Part shown: positions 24,214-32,753 of the stretch, piece after piece
Layout of the letters: each line of letters starts with the position of its first letter
Numbering within the stretch: position 1 is the stretch's first letter
Source of the DNA: Thermovenabulum sp049701175
GTDB taxonomy: Bacteria; Bacillota; Thermosediminibacteria; Thermosediminibacterales; Thermosediminibacteraceae
NCBI RefSeq assembly: GCF_049701175.1
Contig: NZ_JBNATW010000020.1
Coordinates: forward strand, 1 to 45,513
DNA: 45,513 bases
Direction: 5' to 3'
Position numbers and translations under genes: made by a program
The notes under the pieces: generated by a model
The model's database searches: none
Told to the model about the DNA's origin: nothing
Seen by the model: the letters and a program-made list of their open reading frames with translations, nothing else

Positions 24214-26385
24214 GTGAAGACGGCTGTCGATAAAAAGAAGGATTTAATGCAAGAAATAAAAGGTATTATTTCCATTTTTATAGGAATATATTTCATAATA
24301 TCTTTATATTTTAGAAATACCGGTACAGTCGGTAGTTTTATAAAAAGCCTCTTGCTTTTAATTGCTGGAGAAGGCGCAGTTTTAATAAGCGTTTTCTTTA
24401 TTTTATTAGGATTTTCTCTTTCAACAAGGTTGAAAAAATTGGAAATTAATACAAGAACTATTGGAGTTATAATATTTTTAATAGTGGTATCTTCAATTCT
24501 TCATTTTAAAATTAAAAATAATATATTTTCATCAAGTTTCATAGAAATAATTAAAGAAAGTATTACTTTTGCAAAACAGGGTAAAGGTGGAGGAATTATA
24601 GGTGCGGTAAATTATTATTTCTTCTATAAATTGTTTGGATTATGGGGATTTTACATATTTTTAACTGCCCTTTCAATTATCAGCGTTATTCTAATTACAG
24701 GTTCATCTCCAATTAGGCTAATTTTGAATTTTTTTAAAAATATATTAAATAAGAGAAAAATAATAATTCAAGCATCTCCAAAAGAGGATAAGGATATAAA
24801 AAATACAGGAACAGAGACAGTCCAGTTGGATGAGGTTAAATCAAAAGAAAAAGAAGAAGTACCCGTTATCATAAATAATTTATACGACAATAAGAAAGAA
24901 CCACCGGAAAAAGTAAAAAGCAGTGCAAAAACCAGTATTGTAAAAAATAATACTTTATGCGAAAATTATGTTGACTATAAATTGCCCCCTGTGAATCTCT
25001 TAAAAAAGGCTCCCGATAAAACGCAGAATTTAAGTGAAAAGGATATTTTAAACAGGGCACAGGTTCTTGAAAATACACTATTAAGTTTTGGGATTCAAGC
25101 AAAGGTTATAGAAGTCAGCTGTGGGCCTACCGTTACTCGTTTTGAGCTACAACCTTCGCCAGGGGTAAAAGTCAGTAAAATAGTAAACCTTTCTGACGAT
25201 ATTGCTTTAAGTCTCGCAGTGCCCGATGTGAGAATAGAAGCGCCAATTCCCGGTAAATCGGCAATAGGGATCGAAATCCCAAACAAAGAAGTTTCAAAGG
25301 TATATTTGAGAGAAATATTAGAATCTGTTTCCTTTAAAAATTCAACTTCTCCGTTAACAGCAGCATTGGGAATGGATATTGCTGGAAAACCTATTGTTGC
25401 TGATTTACAGGAAATGCCTCACCTCCTTATTGCAGGAGCAACAGGTTCTGGTAAAAGTATCTGTATAAACTGCATTATTTTAAGCATTTTATTCAAAGCT
25501 CATCCCAAGGAAGTTAGATTGTTACTGATTGATCCAAAACGAGTTGAACTTTCCAGCTATAACGGCATACCTCACTTATTAACTCCCGTTGTTAATGATC
25601 CCAAAAAGGCTGCAGCTGCTTTAAGTTGGATGGTTAACGAGATGGAAAGGAGATATCAAATATTTGCTCAAAAAGGCGTAAAGGATATAAATAGATTCAA
25701 TGAAATTGCTCAGGAAGAGGAAAAACTGCCAAAAATTTTAATAGTTATTGATGAGTTAGCAGACCTTATGATGATATCTCCAAAGGAAGTAGAAGATTCT
25801 ATATGCCGTATTGCACAAATGGCAAGGGCAGCGGGAATGCATCTAATTGTAGCTACGCAAAGGCCCTCGGTGGATGTTATCACAGGTTTGATAAAGGCAA
25901 ATATTCCATCGAGAATATCTTTTGCAGTTTCTTCACAGGTGGATTCGAGGACAATTCTTGATATGGCAGGGGCAGAAAAATTATTAGGCAAAGGCGACAT
26001 GTTGTTTTTGCCAATAGGTGCTGCAAAACCTTTAAGGGTGCAGGGGTCGTATATTAGCGAAAAAGAGATAGATAATGTTTTAAATTTTATTAAAAAGCAG
26101 ATGAAACCATTGTATGAGAAAAATTTAGAGGAAATTGAAGGGAATTTTGAACAAAAAACAAATGGAGAAATCGACGAACTTTTTAAAGAAGCCCTAAAAA
26201 TTGTTTTCGAAACTGGGCAGGCATCAGTCTCGCTATTGCAAAGGAAACTACGAATAGGATACGCAAGAGCAGCAAGGTTAATAGATCAATTGGAAGCCAA
26301 AGGAGTCATTAGCGGATACGATGGGGCAAAACCTCGACAAATTTTGATAAGCAAGGACCAATATGAGAAAATGTTAAATAGTTAG
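24214..26385 (+). CDS. spoIIIE: FtsK/SpoIIIE-family DNA translocase
   Basis: A 723-aa septum-located DNA pump. The N-terminal quarter has about four hydrophobic helices (from ISIFIGIYFIISLYF to FYIFLTALSIISVILI). A variable Lys/Glu-rich linker follows, then the motor: alpha/beta with IQAKVIEVSCGPTVTRFE, Walker A GATGSGKS at about 408, LLIDPKRVELSSY, Walker B IVIDELADLMM. A C-terminal winged-helix gamma domain follows (SVSLLQRKLRIGYARAARLI). GTG at 24214 is slightly preferred over TTG at 24211 on SD spacing. In Firmicutes this locus encodes SpoIIIE, which moves the chromosome into the forespore; a vegetative FtsK role cannot be excluded. Confidence 0.94.
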   Translation: MKTAVDKKKDLMQEIKGIISIFIGIYFIISLYFRNTGTVGSFIKSLLLLIAGEGAVLISVFFILLGFSLSTRLKKLEINTRTIGVIIFLIVVSSILHFKIKNNIFSSSFIEIIKESITFAKQGKGGGIIGAVNYYFFYKLFGLWGFYIFLTALSIISVILITGSSPIRLILNFFKNILNKRKIIIQASPKEDKDIKNTGTETVQLDEVKSKEKEEVPVIINNLYDNKKEPPEKVKSSAKTSIVKNNTLCENYVDYKLPPVNLLKKAPDKTQNLSEKDILNRAQVLENTLLSFGIQAKVIEVSCGPTVTRFELQPSPGVKVSKIVNLSDDIALSLAVPDVRIEAPIPGKSAIGIEIPNKEVSKVYLREILESVSFKNSTSPLTAALGMDIAGKPIVADLQEMPHLLIAGATGSGKSICINCIILSILFKAHPKEVRLLLIDPKRVELSSYNGIPHLLTPVVNDPKKAAAALSWMVNEMERRYQIFAQKGVKDINRFNEIAQEEEKLPKILIVIDELADLMMISPKEVEDSICRIAQMARAAGMHLIVATQRPSVDVITGLIKANIPSRISFAVSSQVDSRTILDMAGAEKLLGKGDMLFLPIGAAKPLRVQGSYISEKEIDNVLNFIKKQMKPLYEKNLEEIEGNFEQKTNGEIDELFKEALKIVFETGQASVSLLQRKLRIGYARAARLIDQLEAKGVISGYDGAKPRQILISKDQYEKMLNS

Positions 26386-26474
26386 TATAGGATTTTAGTC
26401 GAAAAATATTAAAATTATGAATATTATGCGATTTCCGGGGAAATAAAAAATAACAGGGGGGCCTCCAGAATTTT

Positions 26475-27332
26475 ATGAATATAAATGAGATAACTAGCCT
26501 GAAGGATCTCGGTGCATATTTGAAAAGTAAAAGAGAGGAAAAAGGCATAACTTTAGACTATATAGAAAAGGAAACCAAAATCAGAGAGAGGTATTTAAAG
26601 GCAATAGAAGAAGGGAATTTTGATTTAATTCCCGGAGGGGATGTATATATTAAGGGATTTTTAAAAAATTATTCAAAAACCTGCGGTATTGATGATAAAG
26701 AGGTAATTGAAATTTACAAAAGTTTTTTACAAGATAAAGAGGTAGAAAATAAAGACAGCACTTTAAAAGTTACCACTGAAAAATTTGAAAAAGAGCAACC
26801 GCAAAAAAAGGGAACAAGGAAAAGAAGATTAAAAAAAAGGTTTATATGGGGTATTGCTGTTATTGGGATAGTTATAATAGTATATTTTATTAGCTTAAAC
26901 CCAATATGTTCTAATAAATCTTTAAATACGAGCAACGATGCAAGTAACCCTGAGCAAATTGTGCAAACACAAATACAAAATCAATCACAGCAACAAAACT
27001 CTGTTGAGAATAGCTCTGTTGTAAAAGAGGTAAAAAGCAAGATAAATATTTTGGAGGAAACAGAAAAAAGGATAATTGTGAACGTAGATTCTGAAAAAAT
27101 TGAAACTAATTTTAAAGTATTTTCTGATAGATGTTGGATTTCAGTTAAAAAAGATGGGAAAAGTGAATATGAGGGAATTCTAAAACAACACGAAGAAAAA
27201 TATCTTGAAGCAAATAAAGAACTGGAGATAAGAATTGGAAATCCAAAAGTAGTTGAAATAGACATTTTGGGTGAGAAATTGGATTTAAAAGGCACCAATC
27301 CAATTACAATAATAATAAAAAAACAAGGATAA
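26475..27332 (+). CDS. rodZ: RodZ-like membrane protein with N-terminal helix-turn-helix
   Basis: A 285-aa protein. Cytoplasmic RodZ-type HTH (about 8-75: LGAYLKSKREEKGITLDYIEKETKI, YLKAIEEGNF, VYIKGFLKNYSKTCG) is followed by a basic Lys/Arg stretch, one membrane helix (about 122-141), a Gln/Asn/Ser-rich linker and an extracellular DUF4115-type beta domain (WISVKKDGKSEYEG). RodZ links MreB to the cell-wall elongation machinery. The SD GGGGGG is about 13 bases from the ATG, a little long. Also found next to spoIIIE and rimO in other Clostridia. Confidence 0.87.
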   Translation: MNINEITSLKDLGAYLKSKREEKGITLDYIEKETKIRERYLKAIEEGNFDLIPGGDVYIKGFLKNYSKTCGIDDKEVIEIYKSFLQDKEVENKDSTLKVTTEKFEKEQPQKKGTRKRRLKKRFIWGIAVIGIVIIVYFISLNPICSNKSLNTSNDASNPEQIVQTQIQNQSQQQNSVENSSVVKEVKSKINILEETEKRIIVNVDSEKIETNFKVFSDRCWISVKKDGKSEYEGILKQHEEKYLEANKELEIRIGNPKVVEIDILGEKLDLKGTNPITIIIKKQG

Positions 27333-27344
27333 TGGAGGTTAGTC

Positions 27345-28658
27345 GTGGCAGAAAGAATAGGTTTAATTACACTTGGATGTGATAAAAATTTGGTAGATTC
27401 AGAGTTAATATTAGGGGCTTTAAAAAAAGAGGGTTATGATTTTACAGATGATGTATATGAAGCAGATATTATAATAGTAAATACCTGTGGTTTTATTAAA
27501 TCTGCAAAAGAAGAATCTCTTAATGCTCTGAGAAAAATAGCACGAGTAAAGAAAAGTAAAAAAGATGTTTTCATTGTTGCTGCAGGCTGCCTTGCACAAC
27601 TTCTTGGGGAACAAATTAAAGAAAAAATACCCGAAATAGATGCGGTAGTAGGGTCGGGAGATTTTTATAAATTACCCTATATAATAAAAAATAAAAAGAC
27701 TGCTGTGGAGATAAAAAATCAGTCCTTCTTAAATTATAATGAAATGGACAGGGTTTTAAGTGACACCTTATCAGCGCATATAAAAATTGCAGAAGGATGC
27801 GATAATTGCTGTTCCTATTGTGTAATACCCAAAATAAAAGGAAGGTATAAAAGTAGGCCTTTAGATTCAATAATAAAGGAAGCAAAATTTTTGATTTCGA
27901 AGGGTGTTAAAGAGATTAACTTAGTTGCACAAGATATTACATCCTATGGCAAGGATATTTACGGAAAGTATTACCTTTGCGAACTTTTAAAAAGATTATC
28001 AGAGATTGAGGGAGACTTTTGGATAAGGCTTTTATATGCTTACCCCACTCATATTAACGATGAGTTAATAGAAGTAATTGCAAAGAGCGACAAAATATTG
28101 AAATATTTGGATATTCCCCTTCAACATGTTAATGATAGAATTTTGAGTTTGATGAAAAGGAAAACCAATTCTAAAGATATAAAAAATTTAATAATAAAAT
28201 TAAGACAAATGATTCCCGAAATTGCAATAAGAACCACATTTATAGTTGGTTTTCCTTCTGAGAGGCAAGAGGAATTTGAGGAATTAATAGATTTTATCTG
28301 GACCTATCAAATAGATAGAGTGGGAGCTTTTAAGTATTCAAGGGAAGAGGGAACGTTAGCTTATCAAATGAATATGCACGTACCAGAAAGAATAAAAGAG
28401 AAAAGGTATAATGAATTAATGAAAACTCAAAAACTTATATCAAAAACAATTAATAAGCGTTTCATAGGAAGAAAATTAAAGGTTTTGGTAGAAGGTTATA
28501 TGAAAGAAAGGGGAATTTATTTCGGAAGAAGTTACAGGGATAGCAAAAATGTTGATGGAGTAGTCTTTATCGAGGGCAGTAATATAAAAATAGGTGATTT
28601 TACAAATGTATTAATTAAAGAAGCTTTCGAATACGATTTATACGGAATGAAAGTATAA
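27345..28658 (+). CDS. rimO: Ribosomal protein S12 methylthiotransferase RimO
   Basis: A 437-aa radical-SAM enzyme adding a methylthio group to the conserved aspartate of S12. Order is the UPF0004 domain (LGCDKNLVDSE, VNTCGFI, AGCLAQ), radical-SAM cluster CDNCCSYC (CxxxCxxC), LVAQDITSYGKD, PLQHVNDRILSLMKRK and RTTFIVGFPSE, then a TRAM domain (LVEGYMKERGIYFGRSYRD). LGCDKNLVDSE and the QDIT motif distinguish RimO from MiaB. The start is GTG at 27345 with SD ATGGAGG. Confidence 0.94.
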   Translation: MAERIGLITLGCDKNLVDSELILGALKKEGYDFTDDVYEADIIIVNTCGFIKSAKEESLNALRKIARVKKSKKDVFIVAAGCLAQLLGEQIKEKIPEIDAVVGSGDFYKLPYIIKNKKTAVEIKNQSFLNYNEMDRVLSDTLSAHIKIAEGCDNCCSYCVIPKIKGRYKSRPLDSIIKEAKFLISKGVKEINLVAQDITSYGKDIYGKYYLCELLKRLSEIEGDFWIRLLYAYPTHINDELIEVIAKSDKILKYLDIPLQHVNDRILSLMKRKTNSKDIKNLIIKLRQMIPEIAIRTTFIVGFPSERQEEFEELIDFIWTYQIDRVGAFKYSREEGTLAYQMNMHVPERIKEKRYNELMKTQKLISKTINKRFIGRKLKVLVEGYMKERGIYFGRSYRDSKNVDGVVFIEGSNIKIGDFTNVLIKEAFEYDLYGMKV

Positions 28659-28664
28659 AAGGGT

Positions 28665-28696
28665 GAGGCATTTACAAAAAATGCCTCTTTTTTTTT
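28665..28696 (+). terminator. Intrinsic terminator after rimO
   Basis: 9-bp stem GAGGCATTT (28665-28673) with AAATGCCTC (28679-28687), ACAAA loop, then nine T. Confidence 0.9.
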
Positions 28697-28726
28697 ATGA
28701 CAATCTAAAATTTTATATGTTATAAT
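28697..28726 (+). promoter_or_regulatory. Sigma-A promoter of the FtsH-like/cinA/thpR unit
   Basis: ATGACA (28697-28702), 18-bp spacer and perfect TATAAT (28721-28726), with an extended -10 TG at 28718-28719. It follows directly after the rimO terminator, so a new transcription unit starts here. Confidence 0.7.
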
Positions 28727-28765
28727 AGTTGAGAGTAAACAAATATTCGTTCAAGGGGGATAAAA

Positions 28766-29284
28766 TTGAAATTTGAGGATTTAGATATTAAGCTTATAGC
28801 TATTGTGTTTATCTTATCTTTTTTCTTATTGTTAGTGGGACAACAAGTTTATAAAAGATACGGGATTGATAAACCTTTGCTTGAAGATATAAAACAAAAA
28901 AGCTATATAAAAAATGCAGAAATTGAAAAATTCGCAGATGGGATAAATATAAAGGTGAAATTAAAAAAAATCGAAAGTTTAAAGGATTGTTATAAAGACT
29001 TGGATAAAACTGTTTACAAATATTTGAAAAATAAACCTTATGAAATAACAATTATAAACGATAAAGGGTATTTACAAAGTTTATATGAAGATAAAATTAA
29101 ATTTTTTCTCTTTGAAGCGCAAAAAACAGGTGAATATGTTAAGATGAAAGATTCCCTTGATCAAATTTCAAAAAAATATGACTTAAAAATAAAAATAGAA
29201 ATAGACACCGATATGAATTTATACCTTATAATGGAAAAAGACAATGAGGCATTTTATGAAATCTTATTTTCTAAGGAAAAATAA
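28766..29284 (+). CDS. Membrane-anchored protein of unknown function
   Basis: A 172-aa protein I do not recognise. It has one N-terminal membrane helix (IKLIAIVFILSFFLLLVGQQVY, about 8-29) with the rest predicted outside or peripheral: alternating charged alpha/beta segments (about 40-172), no cysteines of note besides C75-region, no known catalytic motif. It is Lys/Glu rich and fits neither a lipoprotein nor a cleavable signal. The start is TTG at 28766 with SD AAGGGGG. It is 36 bases upstream of the FtsH-like protease and shares its promoter, so it may be an adaptor or substrate of that enzyme. That is inference only. Confidence 0.6.
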   Translation: MKFEDLDIKLIAIVFILSFFLLLVGQQVYKRYGIDKPLLEDIKQKSYIKNAEIEKFADGINIKVKLKKIESLKDCYKDLDKTVYKYLKNKPYEITIINDKGYLQSLYEDKIKFFLFEAQKTGEYVKMKDSLDQISKKYDLKIKIEIDTDMNLYLIMEKDNEAFYEILFSKEK

Positions 29285-29320
29285 TTTTTAAAATTAATTG
29301 GGCTAAAAGGGGTGTTTTTA

Positions 29321-30808
29321 GTGTATTTAGAAATTATTTTAGGGTTAATAATTGCTCTTACAGTTTTTCTATTAATTAATGGTATAAATATTCTTCCTAT
29401 TTTGGGGATGGTAATTTTTTTCATTTTATTTTACAGCATAATAAAAAACACTAATTTTGTTAAAGTTAACCAAAAACAGGATAACAGCGATATAAAAATA
29501 ACTTTCGATGATATAGGTGGTCAAGATACAGCCAAAAACGAACTACAAGAAGCTTTAGATTTTATAAAAAATTATGATGAAGTAAAGCGCATGGGCATTA
29601 GGCCAATTCGTGGCATACTTTTAACTGGTGAGCCTGGAACGGGGAAAACCCTGCTTGCTAAGGCAGCTTCAAATTATATTGATTCTGCTTTTGTCTATGC
29701 TTCTGGCAGCGAATTTGTAGAAATGTATGCAGGTGTTGGTGCCCAAAGGGTAAGACAGCTTTTTAATACAGCAAGAAATTTGGCAAGAAAGAATTCAAAA
29801 AAACATTGCATAATATTCATCGATGAGATTGAAATTATAGCTGGTTCAAGAGGAAAAAACACCAGCCATATGGAATACGACCAAACACTAAATCAGCTAT
29901 TAGTAGAAATGGATGGACTTTCTGCTAAGGATGATGATGTAAATATCCTAGTAATTGCTGCTACCAACAGGCCAGATATTTTAGATCCTGCTATTTTAAG
30001 ACCTGGTCGTTTTGATCGAATAGTTAGAGTAGATTTACCTGACAAAGAGGGGAGACTCGAAATATTAAAGATCCATACTCAAAATAAACCCCTTGACGAA
30101 GATGTGAATTTGGAAGCTATTGCAAAAGAAACTTTTGGGTTTTCAGGTGCACATCTTGAGAGCCTTTGTAACGAAGCTGCTATACTTGCTATGAGGGAAA
30201 AAGAAAAAAAGATAAAACAAAAACACTTTTTAGAAGCAGTAGATAAAGTAATAATGGGAGAAAAACTAAACAGAAAACCCAGTAGAGAAGAAATGAAAAG
30301 GATAGCGGTACATGAATTAGGCCATGCTTTAGCCAGCGAATACTATAAGCCTGGTTCGGTTTCGGCAATTACTGTGACGTCACGAGGTCAAGCCTTAGGA
30401 TATATGCGCCAAAAAATGGAGGACGACACATATCTTTATACTAAAAAGGATTTAGAAGCTCACATTGCTATAGCTTTAGCAGGTGCTGTAGCTGAAGAGG
30501 TTTTATTAGGGGAAGCTAGCACTGGTTCTGCCGGCGATATAAATCAGGCGGTAAAATTTGCAAAAGATATAATATTTTCCGGAATGTCATCTCTGGGTGC
30601 AGTAGATAAAAATACGTTGCCTCAAAGCGAGCTTTATTCAGAAATGGCAAAAATAATAAATACAATAAAAGAGGAAGTAAAAGAAATCATTAATAGATAC
30701 AAAGAGAATTTAAATAATATTGTAGATATTTTAATGGAGAAAGAGAAAATCGATGGGGATAGTTTTCGTGAATTAATAAAAAGTTTTGAAAATTTTAAAG
30801 CAGCGTGA
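29321..30808 (+). CDS. Short FtsH-like AAA+ membrane zinc metalloprotease
   Basis: A 495-aa protein with one long or two closely spaced hydrophobic stretches (about 2-43) and no extracytoplasmic domain between them. The AAA+ module has Walker A GEPGTGKT (103-110), Walker B IIFIDEIE and the second region of homology ATNRPDILDPAILRPGRFDR. The M41 protease has HELGH (331-335) and a downstream GSAGDINQAVKFA aspartate segment at about 405, spaced as in FtsH. Canonical FtsH is about 610-640 aa with a periplasmic domain of about 70 aa, so this is a reduced paralogue. GTG at 29321 is preferred over GTG at 29312 on SD spacing (AAAGGGG 29306-29312). A housekeeping FtsH would be expected elsewhere. Confidence 0.88.
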   Translation: MYLEIILGLIIALTVFLLINGINILPILGMVIFFILFYSIIKNTNFVKVNQKQDNSDIKITFDDIGGQDTAKNELQEALDFIKNYDEVKRMGIRPIRGILLTGEPGTGKTLLAKAASNYIDSAFVYASGSEFVEMYAGVGAQRVRQLFNTARNLARKNSKKHCIIFIDEIEIIAGSRGKNTSHMEYDQTLNQLLVEMDGLSAKDDDVNILVIAATNRPDILDPAILRPGRFDRIVRVDLPDKEGRLEILKIHTQNKPLDEDVNLEAIAKETFGFSGAHLESLCNEAAILAMREKEKKIKQKHFLEAVDKVIMGEKLNRKPSREEMKRIAVHELGHALASEYYKPGSVSAITVTSRGQALGYMRQKMEDDTYLYTKKDLEAHIAIALAGAVAEEVLLGEASTGSAGDINQAVKFAKDIIFSGMSSLGAVDKNTLPQSELYSEMAKIINTIKEEVKEIINRYKENLNNIVDILMEKEKIDGDSFRELIKSFENFKAA

Positions 30809-30836
30809 AAGATGTTAAAGGAAAGGTGAGAAGAAA

Positions 30837-32081
30837 ATGAAGGCAGAAATAATTTGTATAGGAACTGAACTTTTACTGGGCGATATTGTCAATACAAATG
30901 CTTATGTAATCGCAAGGGCTTTGAAAGAAATCGGAATTGATGTTTATTATCATACTTCTGTAGGAGATAATTTTGAAAGAATAAAAGAGATATTCACTAC
31001 GGCATGGAAAAGATCTGATATCATCATTACAACGGGAGGTCTGGGGCCAACTCGGGATGATATAACAAAGGAAGCCATCGCAAAAGCTTTAAATTTAAAA
31101 ATGATTTTAAATAATGAAGCGATGAGTAAAATAGAAGAGTTTTTTAAAAAGATAAATAGAGAGTTTACAGAAAACAATATAAGACAGGCTTTTATTCCGG
31201 AAGGTGCTGAAATAATTCCTAATGAAGTAGGGTTGGCTCCAGGTGTTTTGCTTGAAAAAGACGGCAAGGTTGTGATCATGCTCCCGGGTCCACCTTTTGA
31301 AATGGAGCCTATGCTTAAAAATTTCTGTATTCCTTATTTACATAAAAAAAGTGGAGCAATAATTTATTCCCGTGTACTAAAATTTTACGGAATTGGTGAA
31401 GCAGCTTTGGAAGAAAAACTAATTGACCTTATAGATTCGCAGACAAATCCAACCATTGCCCCCTATGCCAAAATGGGAGAAGTAACGATTAGAATAACGG
31501 CAAAAGCTAAAAATAAAGAGGAAGCATTAAAAATGATAGAACCCATAGAAGAAGAAATAAAAAGAAGGGTTGGAAAATATATTTTTGCTTTTGATGATCA
31601 AAGAATAGAAGATGTGGTAGGGAAAATGCTTATAGAAAAAGGTTTGACCATTGCGATCGCAGAATCGTGTACTGGAGGTTTAATAGCCCATAAACTTACT
31701 AATATTCCCGGTATTTCACAATCCTTAGATAGGGCAATAGTAAGTTACAGTAATAGGTCAAAAATTGAGCTTTTGGGTGTAAATTCGCTAACAATCGAAA
31801 AATGGGGAGCAGTAAGTGAAAAAACCGCTGAAGAAATGGCTAAAGGGGTAAGGAAAAGTTCCAATTGCGACATAGGACTTTCGGTTACAGGAATCGCTGG
31901 CCCAGATGGCGGTACATCAGAAAAACCAGTAGGATTAGTTTTTATAGGTTACTCTGACAGAAATACCACATTTTCAAGAAAATTCTATTTTAAAGGGCAA
32001 AGAAATGAGATTAAAGAAAGAGCTGCTAATGCAGCACTGCAATTGTTAAGGGAAAGATTATCGGAGCAAATTGATTTTTAA
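30837..32081 (+). CDS. cinA: CinA: nicotinamide-nucleotide amidase / MoCF-domain protein
   Basis: A 414-aa two-domain protein. The N-terminal MoCF/COG1058 domain carries MKAEIICIGTELLLGDIVNTNA, TTGGLGPTRDD and MLPGPPFEMEPM; in some CinA proteins this domain hydrolyses ADP-ribose. The C-terminal domain, with AESCTGGLIAHKLTNIPG and GIAGPDGGTSEKPVG, is the NMN deamidase (PncC-type) that recycles nicotinamide mononucleotide. In many bacteria cinA precedes recA and is competence-linked. Here thpR lies between them. Confidence 0.94.
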   Translation: MKAEIICIGTELLLGDIVNTNAYVIARALKEIGIDVYYHTSVGDNFERIKEIFTTAWKRSDIIITTGGLGPTRDDITKEAIAKALNLKMILNNEAMSKIEEFFKKINREFTENNIRQAFIPEGAEIIPNEVGLAPGVLLEKDGKVVIMLPGPPFEMEPMLKNFCIPYLHKKSGAIIYSRVLKFYGIGEAALEEKLIDLIDSQTNPTIAPYAKMGEVTIRITAKAKNKEEALKMIEPIEEEIKRRVGKYIFAFDDQRIEDVVGKMLIEKGLTIAIAESCTGGLIAHKLTNIPGISQSLDRAIVSYSNRSKIELLGVNSLTIEKWGAVSEKTAEEMAKGVRKSSNCDIGLSVTGIAGPDGGTSEKPVGLVFIGYSDRNTTFSRKFYFKGQRNEIKERAANAALQLLRERLSEQIDF

Positions 32082-32092
32082 AGGGGTGTAGG

Positions 32093-32650
32093 ATGTTGGC
32101 TGACAATAAGATAAGAAGTTTTATTTCTATTGAAATTGATGAAAATACAAAAAAGCAATTAGCAGAAATTTCGAAAAAATTCCATTTCATTAAAGGCATA
32201 AAATGGGTTGAACCAACTAATTATCATATAACCTTAAACTTCCTCGGTGAAATACAAAAAAATTTAGTATGTAAGATTTCCGAAATATTGGACGATGTAA
32301 GTCAAAGATACCCGACCTTTGATATAGAATTAACAGATTTCGGTTTTTTCCCTAATCAAAGGAGACCTAAGGTTTTTTGGATAGGTATAAAAAACTCTGA
32401 AATTATTATAAATATAAAAAAGGATTTAGATGAATTATTGAAAAAGAATAATATTGTCTTTGATGAAAAGCCTTTTAAACCCCACTTGACTTTGGGTAGA
32501 TTTAAAGAAGAGATAAATACTATTGTGATTCCCGAAAACATAAAATTTAATATTACATTCGAAGTCAAATCAATTCATTTAATGCAGAGCATCCTTTTAA
32601 AACAAGGACCAATATATAATGTAATTTATACTGCGAAATTAATAAACTAA
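32093..32650 (+). CDS. thpR: RNA 2',3'-cyclic phosphodiesterase ThpR (2H family)
   Basis: A 185-aa 2H-phosphoesterase formerly called 2'-5' RNA ligase (LigT). The two catalytic HxTx motifs are HITL (H45, within YHITLNFLGE) and HLTL (about H131, within KPHLTLGRF), separated as in the family. These enzymes open 2',3'-cyclic phosphates to 2'-phosphates on RNA ends. It begins 12 bases after cinA with SD AAGGGGTGTAGG. A functional connection to recA is not apparent. Confidence 0.93.
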   Translation: MLADNKIRSFISIEIDENTKKQLAEISKKFHFIKGIKWVEPTNYHITLNFLGEIQKNLVCKISEILDDVSQRYPTFDIELTDFGFFPNQRRPKVFWIGIKNSEIIINIKKDLDELLKKNNIVFDEKPFKPHLTLGRFKEEINTIVIPENIKFNITFEVKSIHLMQSILLKQGPIYNVIYTAKLIN

Positions 32651-32706
32651 ATTTTTTAATGAAAAGAAAAATTAAAGTTTATCTATTTTTTACATAAATG
32701 TTTGTG

Positions 32707-32712
32707 TATAAT
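32707..32712 (+). promoter_or_regulatory. Candidate -10 element of a recA promoter
   Basis: A perfect TATAAT at 32707-32712, 42 bases before recA. No good -35 lies at 16-18 bp, and I see no LexA/DinR box of GAAC-N4-GTTC type nearby. recA may therefore also be read from the cinA promoter. Confidence 0.4.
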
Positions 32713-32753
32713 TAATTTAATATTATTTTTATCTTTTTTGGAGGGATTTTATA

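Noticed and set aside
32689..32712. Possible SOS box upstream of recA (TACA-N10-TGTA symmetry).
   Set aside because: It does not match the GAAC-N4-GTTC core of Firmicutes LexA sites, and the symmetry is weak in AT-rich DNA.
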